Assembly (NCBI GenBank): GCA_011087745.1
Contig: JAALLB010000147.1
Span: forward strand, 1-5,118
Length of the DNA: 5,118 bases
Reading direction: 5' to 3'
Source of the DNA: Hyphomicrobiales bacterium
GTDB lineage: Bacteria > Pseudomonadota > Alphaproteobacteria > Rhizobiales > Rhizobiaceae
Of the stretch, positions 1-5,109 are shown piece after piece; position 1 is the first letter of the stretch; every line of letters starts with the position of its first letter. The notes under the pieces were generated by a model that was not told where the DNA came from, searched no databases, and saw nothing but the letters and a program-made list of their open reading frames with translations. Both the position numbers and the translations under genes were made by a program.

Positions 1-1
1 T

Positions 2-103
2 CATAGCCCACCCTTATCAGAGATAAATCCTGAAATCAACTTGGCATTACCGGCGGAACAGTTCTTGTTGTTGTTGGCTTGCACAAATCAGCTGAAGAAA
101 TGA
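2..103 (+). CDS. Possible 3' end of an unidentified upstream gene (partial)
   Basis: A strong + strand terminator follows at 146-171, so a + strand gene probably ends just before it. One frame is open from the window edge to a TGA at 101-103 and gives a 33-residue tail containing the stretch LPAEQFLLLLACTNQLKK. A second frame ends at TAA 115-117 and reads more like an ordinary protein tail (it includes TGGTVLVVVG and ends EEMIAAQ), but it is interrupted by a TGA at 31-33 and a TAG at 4-6. I recognise neither peptide. An indel joining the two frames is possible. The existence of a gene end here is inferred mainly from the terminator; its frame and product are not resolved. Confidence 0.2.
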   Translation, partial: HSPPLSEINPEINLALPAEQFLLLLACTNQLKK

Positions 104-145
104 TAGCTGCCCAATAAGTTCCTATTTTTAATAGTGATTTACCAT

Positions 146-171
146 AAAGGCCCATTCGGGCCTTTTTGTTT
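146..171 (+). terminator. Intrinsic terminator of the gene entering from the left
   Basis: A perfect 8-bp stem, AAAGGCCC (146-153) with GGGCCTTT (158-165), closes an ATTC tetraloop and runs into a T-rich tract, TTTTTGTTT (163-171). This is a classical rho-independent terminator for + strand transcription. The minus-strand side has only a short T stretch, so it is mainly one-directional. It insulates the hydrolase gene from the upstream gene. Confidence 0.85.
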
Positions 172-203
172 GCGATGACCGCAAAGTTGAAAAGTATCCG
201 TAT

Positions 204-225
204 TTAACCATCAATTAAGGTTAAC
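204..225 (+). promoter_or_regulatory. Candidate CtrA binding site upstream of the hydrolase gene
   Basis: The sequence TTAACCATCAATTAA (204-218) matches the TTAA-N7-TTAA arrangement recognised by the alphaproteobacterial cell-cycle regulator CtrA, and its first half is the often-cited TTAACCAT form. A further TTAAC follows at 221-225. It lies about 95 bases before the chosen hydrolase start and in the only gap between that gene and the upstream terminator. CtrA control of a peptidoglycan-remodelling enzyme would be sensible biology, but binding is inferred from the motif alone, and AT-rich DNA produces such words by chance. No clear -35/-10 pair can be placed relative to it. Confidence 0.45.
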
Positions 226-318
226 AGTCTATCTTCTCCATCAGGCCAAAATGGCTAGGGATAATTCGGTGTAAAATATAGTTTGGTTTTGCATCTTTGT
301 TTTGAGTGGAGTTTAGTT

Positions 319-1458
319 TTGCGTAGCACTCTTTTAGGGGGCGCTTCAGTTGTGAAGCGCATTGCGAATTCATTATTAGTCGGCGGTATCGCAACCGTCA
401 TTTATTCAAGTCAAACAGTCCAGGTTGCACACCAAGATGTTGCAAGCCTTGTCGGCAAAATCGGCCAGGACCGATGGCTCGCGCATATTGAAGCACCAAT
501 CGGAGAGACTGTTGCCCTCACAACTGCCAGCATGCTCGGAAAAGAAAAAGTTGAGCTTGAAAGCGGCAAAGCGCCAAGCACACTTTCTGTTTCAAAGGAA
601 ACTCATCAAGGCTCCAAGCCGCAACGTATCAATCGTGCCTTGAAAAGCGGACGTGTTCTTCAAACAACCGCAAGACAAGCTCCTAAAAGTTTTTCTGCCG
701 GATCAGTTCTTGAGCGCCATAGTTTAATGGAGCAAATGGATCAGGGTAAAAAACAGGTCTTGGCATTCGTAAAACCTAAGCCCTTTAAAGAAGCTATGCA
801 GGTAGCAGCAGTATTTCACGAGAAAAAGAAAAAGCAGGTCGGCCCGAAAACCGATCATTTACCTGTAATGGTCGCAAGTCTTGTCAAGCAATCCCAAAGT
901 TCAATCCTGTCCTATGCACCAGAACCAAAAGTCGAGCATTCGCCGTTTAGCGCTGTTTTGGTTGAAGAAAAGCCAGTTAAAATATTGCCAAAACTGGGTA
1001 AGGGCGATCATCGTTGGGCTTTAAATCCACTGCCGAAAAATTCTTATTCAAAAAAGCAGCAACGTTGCCTAGCTCGTGGAATTTATTTTGAAGCGCGCGG
1101 CGAGCCCGCAAAAGGCCAAGCTGCAGTTGCACAGGTGATTTTGAACCGTGTGCGCAATCCGCATTATCCCAATTCCATTTGTGGTGTCGTGTATCAAAAC
1201 CAGCATTGGCATAACCGTTGTCAGTTCTCATTTGCCTGTGATCGCATCAAAGACCGCGTGAAAAACAAAAAACTCTACAGGCTTGCACAACATATTGCAG
1301 CAGAAACCACAGCCGGGCGCATTTGGTTCTCTCAAGTGGGTTCATCAACCCATTATCACGCAAATTACGTGGCACCGCGCTGGCGAAAAAAGATGAAACG
1401 TGTTGGTAAAATCGGTTTACACATTTTTTATCGCACCTACGGCGGCGGCTGGTCATAA
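319..1458 (+). CDS. SleB-type cell wall hydrolase with N-terminal membrane or signal segment
   Basis: This predicted peptidoglycan hydrolase acts in the envelope. The C-terminal ~130 residues form the Hydrolase_2/SleB domain. Visible marks are CLARGIYFEARGEP, with the conserved glutamate of the YFEARGE motif near residue 258, then AAVAQVILNRVRN, CQFSFACDR, and the closing THYHANYVAPRW and IGLHIFYR. The N-terminus has a short hydrophobic stretch after KRIANS (LLVGGIATVIYSS), fitting a signal peptide or anchor. Between them lie about 200 lysine-rich, low-complexity residues that look like a disordered linker. The start is uncertain. TTG 319 (379 aa) has GGAG at 308-311 with 7-nt spacing. GTG 352 (368 aa, beginning MKRIANS) has AGGGGG at 336-341. 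The frame stays open back to TTG 283, but that start has no ribosome binding site. The gene stands alone between two terminators. The domain call is firm; the substrate bond and role in growth or division are inferred. Confidence 0.85.
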   Translation: MRSTLLGGASVVKRIANSLLVGGIATVIYSSQTVQVAHQDVASLVGKIGQDRWLAHIEAPIGETVALTTASMLGKEKVELESGKAPSTLSVSKETHQGSKPQRINRALKSGRVLQTTARQAPKSFSAGSVLERHSLMEQMDQGKKQVLAFVKPKPFKEAMQVAAVFHEKKKKQVGPKTDHLPVMVASLVKQSQSSILSYAPEPKVEHSPFSAVLVEEKPVKILPKLGKGDHRWALNPLPKNSYSKKQQRCLARGIYFEARGEPAKGQAAVAQVILNRVRNPHYPNSICGVVYQNQHWHNRCQFSFACDRIKDRVKNKKLYRLAQHIAAETTAGRIWFSQVGSSTHYHANYVAPRWRKKMKRVGKIGLHIFYRTYGGGWS

Positions 1459-1495
1459 AATTCTGTGTAAAAGCTCACAAACTGTGGGATTCTTC

Positions 1496-1532
1496 AAAAA
1501 CCCCTGCGGCACTATTGTCGCAGGGGTTTTTT
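1496..1532 (+). terminator. Intrinsic terminator of the hydrolase gene
   Basis: CCCCTGCG (1501-1508) pairs perfectly with CGCAGGGG (1519-1526) around a 10-base loop. The stem is extended by five A:T pairs (A 1496-1500 with T 1527-1531) and followed by a T tract on the + strand. The A run on the left also gives a T run on the minus strand, so it could work both ways. It separates the hydrolase from the ATP synthase operon. Confidence 0.9.
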
Positions 1533-1581
1533 CTTTGTCTAAAGGCTTAGTTTTCAACGACTTAAGTAGCATGAACTTCGC

Positions 1582-1610
1582 TTGACAGAAAAGGGGTGCG
1601 TCTCTATGTT
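1582..1610 (+). promoter_or_regulatory. Sigma-70-type promoter of the F0 ATP synthase operon
   Basis: TTGACA (1582-1587), a perfect -35 box, is followed after exactly 17 bases by TATGTT (1605-1610), a good -10 box. The predicted start of transcription is near 1617, giving a leader of about 120 nt before atpI. It sits just after the hydrolase terminator and no other convincing promoter is seen before atpI, so it most likely serves the whole five-gene operon. The rest of the 1533-1740 gap holds no gene. It contains a short direct repeat of the type GGTTCAATT/GGTTTCAATT (1638-1646, 1650-1659) of unknown meaning. Confidence 0.7.
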
Positions 1611-1740
1611 GCCCGCATCCTTAGGGCTTATACAATGGGTTCAATTTTTGGTTTCAATTCAGGGCTTTCGACAGGCAGTTTTATTCATAAATTGTTGGAT
1701 TTGAGTGGTTTTTCGCCAAATCTAAAATTGAAAGCATGAG

Positions 1741-2055
1741 ATGACAAAGAAACGACAACCCTTTGATACAAGTGCGAAGGATGATCTCGAAAGCAGGCTG
1801 AATGATCTTAACAAGCGTCATGGACGTGATGTTAATGGCGAACAGAGCGACGAAATCAAAAAACCGGACACTTCCGGAATGGCACAGGGTATGCGTATCG
1901 CCTCGGAATTTGTTTCTGCGATACTTGTGGGCACCGCCATCGGGTATGGAATTGACTGGATTTTTGGTGTAGCATCGTTGGCAATGATATCATTTATGTT
2001 GCTTGGTTTCGTAGCTGGTGTATTAAACGTTGTGCGTGCCGCAAAAGATATGTAA
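1741..2055 (+). CDS. atpI: ATP synthase-associated protein AtpI
   Basis: AtpI is a small membrane protein coded at the head of bacterial atp operons. It is not part of the finished enzyme and is thought to help assemble the c ring or to handle Mg2+/Ca2+ for it. The 104-residue product has a charged N-terminal half (about residues 1-48) and then two membrane helices, about 52-75 and 77-97. The helices carry the family marks GTAIGYGIDWIFG and LLGFVAGVLNVVRAAK. Length and layout are normal for the alphaproteobacterial form. The ATG has only a weak upstream purine run (GAAAG at 1730-1734), which suggests modest translation, fitting an assembly factor. It is the first gene after the promoter at 1582-1610, and 72 bases separate it from atpB. 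Identification rests on sequence marks plus position. Confidence 0.92.
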   Translation: MTKKRQPFDTSAKDDLESRLNDLNKRHGRDVNGEQSDEIKKPDTSGMAQGMRIASEFVSAILVGTAIGYGIDWIFGVASLAMISFMLLGFVAGVLNVVRAAKDM

Positions 2056-2081
2056 AGCGGTGGTCGCAAAAAGAATTTAAC

Positions 2082-2096
2082 TGCACATATTGTGCA
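2082..2096. repeat. Palindrome in the atpI-atpB gap
   Basis: TGCACATATTGTGCA is a perfect inverted repeat with 6-bp arms and a 3-base centre, lying 26 bases after the atpI stop and 31 bases before the atpB start. It could fold as a small RNA hairpin or be a dyad operator. There is no T tract after it, so it is not a terminator. Confidence 0.55.
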
Positions 2097-2127
2097 ATGA
2101 TAAAATTGAATAGATAGAGAAGACAAA

Positions 2128-2880
2128 GTGGCAAACGATCCAATTAGTCAGTTTCAATTGAAAACACTCATTCCGCTAGAAGTTGGTGGAATGGATATTT
2201 CTTTTACCAATTCAGCCCTGTTTATGGTTGCAACTGTTGCACTAACCTCGGCATTTTTCGTCTGGGCAACAAGTGGACGTGGCATTATCCCTTCAAGAGG
2301 GCAATCTTTTGCTGAAATGACCTATGAATTCGTGGCAGGAATGTTGCGAGACTCGGCCGGCTCGGAAGGCATGAAATTCTTCCCGCTGGTATTCTCGTTA
2401 TTCTTGTTCATTCTGGTTGCCAATATGTTTGGCATGTTCCCGTATTTCTTTACGGTCACCAGCCATGTAATTATTACAGTGGCCTTGGCCTTTCTGGTCT
2501 TCTTTACAGTCATCATCGCCGGGTTTGCCAAAAACGGACTTGGATTTTTGAAATTATTCGTTCCAAGCGGCGTTCCGATGGCAATTATGCCGTTGGTTAT
2601 TGCAATTGAAGTTATTTCATTCTTTGCAAGACCTATCAGTCACTCAGTTCGTTTGTTTGCTAACATGCTTGCAGGTCACATTACTCTTAAAGTGTTTGCA
2701 GGCTTTATTGTTTCCTTGAGCAGTTTTGGCGCCCTGGGCGTTGCAGGTGCAATCCTTCCATTGCTCATGACTATTGGTCTTACCGCTCTGGAACTCTTGG
2801 TGGCATTCCTACAGGCTTACGTATTCACCATGCTTACATGCATGTACCTCAATGATGCCCTTCATCCAGGTGGGCACTAA
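2128..2880 (+). CDS. atpB: F0F1 ATP synthase subunit a
   Basis: Subunit a is the membrane stator that forms the two proton half-channels facing the c ring. The 250-residue product is strongly hydrophobic, with several membrane segments, and has the normal alphaproteobacterial length and N-terminus (MANDPISQFQ). The essential arginine is R175 in SVRLFANMLAGH, equivalent to E. coli R210. E222 and Q229 in LELLVAFLQAYVF align with E. coli H245 and Q252, and H184 sits at the E. coli E219 place. This is the His/Glu arrangement common outside enterobacteria. The start is GTG 2128, preceded by GAGAAGA (2117-2123); no ATG fits the conserved N-terminus. Second gene of the operon; 65 bases separate it from atpE. 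Confidence 0.98.
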   Translation: MANDPISQFQLKTLIPLEVGGMDISFTNSALFMVATVALTSAFFVWATSGRGIIPSRGQSFAEMTYEFVAGMLRDSAGSEGMKFFPLVFSLFLFILVANMFGMFPYFFTVTSHVIITVALAFLVFFTVIIAGFAKNGLGFLKLFVPSGVPMAIMPLVIAIEVISFFARPISHSVRLFANMLAGHITLKVFAGFIVSLSSFGALGVAGAILPLLMTIGLTALELLVAFLQAYVFTMLTCMYLNDALHPGGH

Positions 2881-2887
2881 TTTTAAC

Positions 2888-2903
2888 TGACAGAAATCTG
2901 TCA
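2888..2903 (+). repeat. Hairpin in the atpB-atpE gap
   Basis: TGACAGAAATCTGTCA is a perfect inverted repeat (7-bp arms, or 6 bp with an AAAT loop) beginning 8 bases after the atpB stop. It is not followed by a T tract, so termination is unlikely. As RNA it could mark a processing site or protect the 5' side of an atpE message. The same TGACAG word recurs in the larger hairpin after atpE. Confidence 0.55.
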
Positions 2904-2931
2904 TAACCGGAATTAATAATTTACATTTCAT

Positions 2932-2937
2932 AAGGAG
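2932..2937 (+). promoter_or_regulatory. Strong ribosome binding site of atpE
   Basis: AAGGAG lies 8 bases before the ATG at 2946 and is the best Shine-Dalgarno match in the operon. That fits subunit c being needed in 8-15 copies per enzyme against one of a, b and b'. Confidence 0.8.
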
Positions 2938-2945
2938 ATTTAGAA

Positions 2946-3173
2946 ATGGACGCAGAAGCAGCAAAACTTATCGGTGCAGGCCTAGCGGCAATCGGAACAG
3001 GCGCAGCCGGTATCGGTGTGGGTAACCTGTTTGGTCAATTCTTGCAGGGTGCACTTCGCAACCCATCAGCAGCAGATGGTCAATTCGGTCGCTTGATCTT
3101 TGGCTTTGCGGTGACAGAAGCTCTTGGCATCTTCTCATTGCTTATCGCTCTTCTACTGCTATTCGCAGTTTAA
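2946..3173 (+). CDS. atpE: F0F1 ATP synthase subunit c
   Basis: Subunit c forms the proton-driven rotor ring. The 75-residue product is a two-helix hairpin. Helix 1 holds the glycine-rich packing motif (GTGAAGIGVG, residues 17-26). The polar loop is RNPSAADGQFGR (about 38-49), which contacts the F1 central stalk. Helix 2 carries the proton-binding, DCCD-reactive glutamate E58 in FAVTEALGIF. Residues around E58 show no sodium-binding pattern, so an H+ enzyme is expected. Length is typical for alphaproteobacteria. It is translated from a strong ribosome binding site and flanked on both sides by RNA hairpins, as expected where c must be made in excess. Confidence 0.98.
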   Translation: MDAEAAKLIGAGLAAIGTGAAGIGVGNLFGQFLQGALRNPSAADGQFGRLIFGFAVTEALGIFSLLIALLLLFAV

Positions 3174-3185
3174 TAAAAAATATTC

Positions 3186-3235
3186 CAGATGACAGGGAAA
3201 TTGCCTTGTCATCTGTTTGTTCTATTTAATTTTTT
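3186..3235 (+). terminator. Hairpin with U-rich tail after atpE; likely partial terminator or processing signal
   Basis: CAGATGACAGGG (3186-3197) pairs with CCTTGTCATCTG (3204-3215): 12 bp including one G-U, around the loop AAATTG. It is followed by a T-rich stretch ending in TTTTTT (3230-3235). It has the form of an intrinsic terminator inside the operon, between atpE and atpF'. Since atpF' and atpF have no separate promoter that I can see, partial read-through is the sensible reading. The result would be more atpE than atpF'/atpF message, or a stabilised 3' end for atpE. The function is inferred; the structure is plain. Confidence 0.65.
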
Positions 3236-3241
3236 CTCTGC

Positions 3242-3245
3242 GGAG
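3242..3245 (+). promoter_or_regulatory. Ribosome binding site that decides the atpF' start
   Basis: GGAG lies 7 bases before ATG 3253 and only 4 before ATG 3250, favouring 3253. The frame also opens at TTG 3217, but that codon is immediately after the hairpin arm, has no ribosome binding site, and would add residues before the usual N-terminus. Confidence 0.6.
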
Positions 3246-3252
3246 TGGTATG

Positions 3253-3783
3253 ATGTTTATCAGCCAAGCAATGGCAGCAACTGAAGAAGCAACGGGTGTA
3301 TTCCCACCCTTTGACCCTGCTTCATTTGCATCACAACTTTTGTGGCTAATAATTACGTTTGGCGCATTTTACATGATCATGAGTCGTGTAGTTATTCCGC
3401 GCCTGTCAGGCATCCTGGAAGTGCGAAGCGATCGTATCACCAGAGATCTGGATGAAACTCAGCGTTTAAAGGCTGAAGCCGATGCTGCTCTTGCTGCTTA
3501 TGAGCATGAGCTGGCAGAAGCAAAGAAAAATGCTCACAGCATTGCAATGGAATCAACTGAGAAAGCAAAAGCTGAATCAGCTGCTGCTAGAGAAAAAGTT
3601 GAATCCGGACTTGCAGAGCAAATGGCTGAAGCAGAAGCTCGCATTGCCGGCATTAAAGCAAAGGCCATGGCCGAAGTTGGCACAATTGCAAATGAAACAA
3701 CCAGCGAAATTGTAAAAGACCTTATAGGTGGCAAGCTTACCAAGGCTGAAGTTACAAAAGCTGTTTCAAGCTTGGTTAAATAG
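3253..3783 (+). CDS. atpF': F0F1 ATP synthase subunit b'
   Basis: Subunit b' is one of the two unlike stalk subunits (b and b') that hold F1 against the a subunit in alphaproteobacteria and phototrophs. The 176-residue product starts MFISQAMAATEE. It has the b' signature VFPPFDPASFASQLLWL leading into a single membrane helix (about residues 25-48), followed by a long charged alanine-rich helical stretch to the C-terminus. The cytoplasmic part is the dimerising coiled coil; the end (TTSEIVKDLIGGK) is the part that would reach the delta subunit. Two ATG codons stand side by side (3250, 3253); the second has better spacing from GGAG. It follows the atpE hairpin and is only 9 bases from atpF. The gene is named atpG, atpX or atpF2 in some annotations. 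Confidence 0.95.
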   Translation: MFISQAMAATEEATGVFPPFDPASFASQLLWLIITFGAFYMIMSRVVIPRLSGILEVRSDRITRDLDETQRLKAEADAALAAYEHELAEAKKNAHSIAMESTEKAKAESAAAREKVESGLAEQMAEAEARIAGIKAKAMAEVGTIANETTSEIVKDLIGGKLTKAEVTKAVSSLVK

Positions 3784-3792
3784 GAAAGTATC

Positions 3793-4272
3793 ATGGACGC
3801 TACTGCATGGGCCCTGGTTGGTCTTGTAATTTTCACCGGTATTGTTCTTTATCTCAAAGTACCTGCAATGGTGACAAAGAGCCTGGACGAGCGCGCAGAT
3901 AAAATCAGCAATGAACTTGATGAAGCACGTGAACTACGTGAAGAAGCTCAAAATCTTTTGGCTGAATATCAAGCTAAGCGCCAAGCAGCAGAAAAAGAAG
4001 CTGAAGAAATTGTCGCTGCTGCCAAACGCGAAGCCAGCTTGTTGTCAGAAGGCGCTGCCCGTAAAACAGCAGAATTTGTTGAGCGTCGCACCGCATCTGC
4101 AGAGCAAAAAATCGCACAAGCTGAGGCACAAGCCATGGCTGATGTTAGAGCATCTGCTGTTGATGTAGCGATTGCTGCTGCTGAACAAATTGTTGCAGAA
4201 AAAGTAACTGGCGCAACAGCAAGCGGTTTGATCAAGACCAGCATTTCAGAGATTAAAACCAAACTGAACTAA
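3793..4272 (+). CDS. atpF: F0F1 ATP synthase subunit b
   Basis: This is the second peripheral stalk subunit, expected to pair with b'. The 159-residue product has one N-terminal membrane helix (about residues 5-22, ALVGLVIFTGIVLYL). A long charged coiled-coil region follows, rich in Ala, Glu, Lys and Arg with the typical start LDERADKISNELDEA, and a C-terminal segment (DVAIAAAEQIVAEKV) of the b family. Length is normal. The ribosome binding site AGGAAAG (3782-3788) overlaps the atpF' stop codon, so the two stalk subunits are probably translationally coupled, giving equal amounts. Last gene of the operon; a terminator follows. Confidence 0.96.
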   Translation: MDATAWALVGLVIFTGIVLYLKVPAMVTKSLDERADKISNELDEARELREEAQNLLAEYQAKRQAAEKEAEEIVAAAKREASLLSEGAARKTAEFVERRTASAEQKIAQAEAQAMADVRASAVDVAIAAAEQIVAEKVTGATASGLIKTSISEIKTKLN

Positions 4273-4278
4273 GTAGTT

Positions 4279-4983
4279 TTATTTTGTTGAATTTAAAGGC
4301 GCATTTGAGCGCCTTTTTTTATGGGCTAATGGTTGTTTTCCAGCATTTGTTTGAGCGGTAAAAAACTTTTGCGGTGAATTTGGGCACGGACCCATCTGTT
4401 TGATGGCATCGCGGTGTTTTTGAGAGCCATAGCCCTTGTGTCCTGCAAGCCCGTATTCAGGATACATCTTGTCCGCTTCGACCATCATCCTGTCTCTAAC
4501 TACCTTGGCGACAATAGAGGCTGCCGCGATAGAAAGAGATCTGGCATCTCCTTTGACAAATGCTTCACCAATGTTGCTTAGTTCTTTTGGTACATCACGT
4601 CCATCAATCATGGCATAGTCTGCCTTTACGGGCATAAGTGATACGGATACTTCCATCGCGCGCAAAGCAGCTTCGCGAATATTGATGGCATCGATTGTTT
4701 CAGCATTAAGACTGCACCAGGCAACATGGGATGTTTTCAGAATTTCGCCAAACAACACCTCACGCTTTTTCTCGGTGAGTTTCTTGGAATCATCTAATCC
4801 AATTGGCAGATTATCCGGATTCAATATAACCGCTGCTGCTGTCACAGGGCCAGCCAACGGGCCGCGACCTGCTTCATCAACGCCGGCAATTGCTTTTTTT
4901 CCTCGGCCCAATAATGTTCGTTCAATGGAAAAATCAGGCGCATTGGGCAGGGTGAAAGATTCAAGAGAATCAGTGACAGACAT
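4279..4983 (-). CDS. rnhB: Ribonuclease HII, with an apparent C-terminal frameshift
   Basis: RNase HII cuts RNA in RNA-DNA hybrids and starts the removal of single ribonucleotides from DNA. The four acidic metal-binding residues are present: D36 and E37 in GVDEAGRGPLAGPV, D127 in MIDGRDVP, and D146 in VKGDARS. Also present are DDSKKL, SIAAASIVAKVVRDRM and HKGYGSQKH. The start MSVTDSLESF at 4983 fits the usual distance to the first motif, although no clear ribosome binding site is seen. The frame as given makes 234 residues, but after GPCP (201) it departs from the family: PNSPQKFF replaces the usual HRxSF motif, and the tail is lysine-rich. The next frame encodes IHRKSFLPLKQMLENNH and stops at TAG 4328-4326. 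Dropping one base of the TTT at 4379-4381 gives a normal 218-residue enzyme. The family assignment is certain; whether the break is real or a sequence error is not. Confidence 0.93.
   Translation of the reverse strand: MSVTDSLESFTLPNAPDFSIERTLLGRGKKAIAGVDEAGRGPLAGPVTAAAVILNPDNLPIGLDDSKKLTEKKREVLFGEILKTSHVAWCSLNAETIDAINIREAALRAMEVSVSLMPVKADYAMIDGRDVPKELSNIGEAFVKGDARSLSIAAASIVAKVVRDRMMVEADKMYPEYGLAGHKGYGSQKHRDAIKQMGPCPNSPQKFFTAQTNAGKQPLAHKKRRSNAPLNSTK
4295..4320 (+). terminator. Terminator of the F0 operon, between convergent atpF and rnhB
   Basis: AAAGGCGC (4295-4302) pairs with GCGCCTTT (4309-4316) around ATTTGA and runs into seven T residues (4314-4320). It is a strong + strand terminator 22 bases after atpF. 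With the three A residues on its left it can also serve rnhB weakly from the other side. In the open rnhB frame as given, it falls inside coding sequence; if the rnhB frameshift is corrected it lies wholly between the two genes. Confidence 0.9.
4326..4378 (-). other. rnhB: Out-of-frame true C-terminus of rnhB
   Basis: Read in the frame one base away from the main rnhB frame, this stretch encodes IHRKSFLPLKQMLENNH followed by TAG. HRxSF followed by a short basic/hydrophobic tail is the conserved end of bacterial RNase HII, directly after GPCP/GPxP. Joined to residue 201 it restores the expected GPCPIHRKSF. The junction is at the TTTGGG run (4379-4384). Confidence 0.8.
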
Positions 4984-5039
4984 ACGGGGAATGATATCTG
5001 TTCACTGATCCTCTTGATAGCCCGATAAGGAAATTGCGG

Positions 5040-5109
5040 CGTCAACTTACCGGGAAAATAATCTTCCTATACTCCGAGTCCTTGAAAATCTGATTATTTG
5101 GGGTTGACG
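5040..5109. promoter_or_regulatory. Nested inverted repeat with outward-facing TTGACG boxes; likely divergent promoter region
   Basis: CGTCAAC (5040-5046) and GTTGACG (5103-5109) are perfect inverted copies. Inside them AAATAATC (5056-5063) and GATTATTT (5092-5099) form a second perfect inverted pair. TTGACG reads outward on both strands: toward rnhB at 5045-5040 and off the right edge at 5104-5109. Both could be -35 boxes. For rnhB the -10 about 17-19 bases on (GGCTAT or CTATCA) is weak; the other -10 would be beyond the window. A single GAGTC (5076-5080), a GANTC methylation site, lies in the middle. Promoter function is inferred. Confidence 0.35.

Noticed and set aside
34..117. Tail of SecY, suggested by TGGTVLVVVG
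   Set aside because: Only a faint likeness to the GGTSLLIVV stretch of SecY; the frame has stops just upstream and nothing else matches.
272..277. TAAAAT as the -10 box of the hydrolase promoter
   Set aside because: No -35-like sequence lies 16-18 bases upstream, and a start of transcription there would leave almost no leader for the TTG 283 frame. Left unannotated.
977..1231. Minus-strand open frame inside the hydrolase gene
   Set aside because: It lies opposite the conserved SleB domain, has no recognisable protein features and no ribosome binding site; a shadow frame.
2082..2096. NtrC-type enhancer site (TGCAC...GTGCA)
   Set aside because: The arms resemble an NtrC site, but the gap between TGCAC and GTGCA is 5 bases instead of 7, and it lies inside an operon with no sigma-54 promoter nearby.
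3217..3252. TTG 3217 as the atpF' start
   Set aside because: It begins directly after the hairpin arm, has no Shine-Dalgarno sequence, and adds residues not expected in b' subunits. ATG 3253 with GGAG at 7-base spacing is better.
3534..3836. Minus-strand open frame across the atpF'/atpF boundary
   Set aside because: It is the antisense of alanine/glutamate-rich coiled-coil coding sequence, which often leaves long open frames on the other strand.
3969..4262. Minus-strand open frame inside atpF
   Set aside because: Low-complexity Ala/Ser product opposite coiled-coil codons; no start signal.
4279..4325. rnhB coding sequence that truly overlaps the F0 operon terminator
   Set aside because: This overlap is most likely produced by the frameshift at 4379-4384. 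In the corrected frame rnhB stops at 4326.
4842..5045. Minus-strand frame overlapping the start of rnhB
   Set aside because: It overlaps the most conserved part of rnhB in another frame, and its product has no recognisable features.
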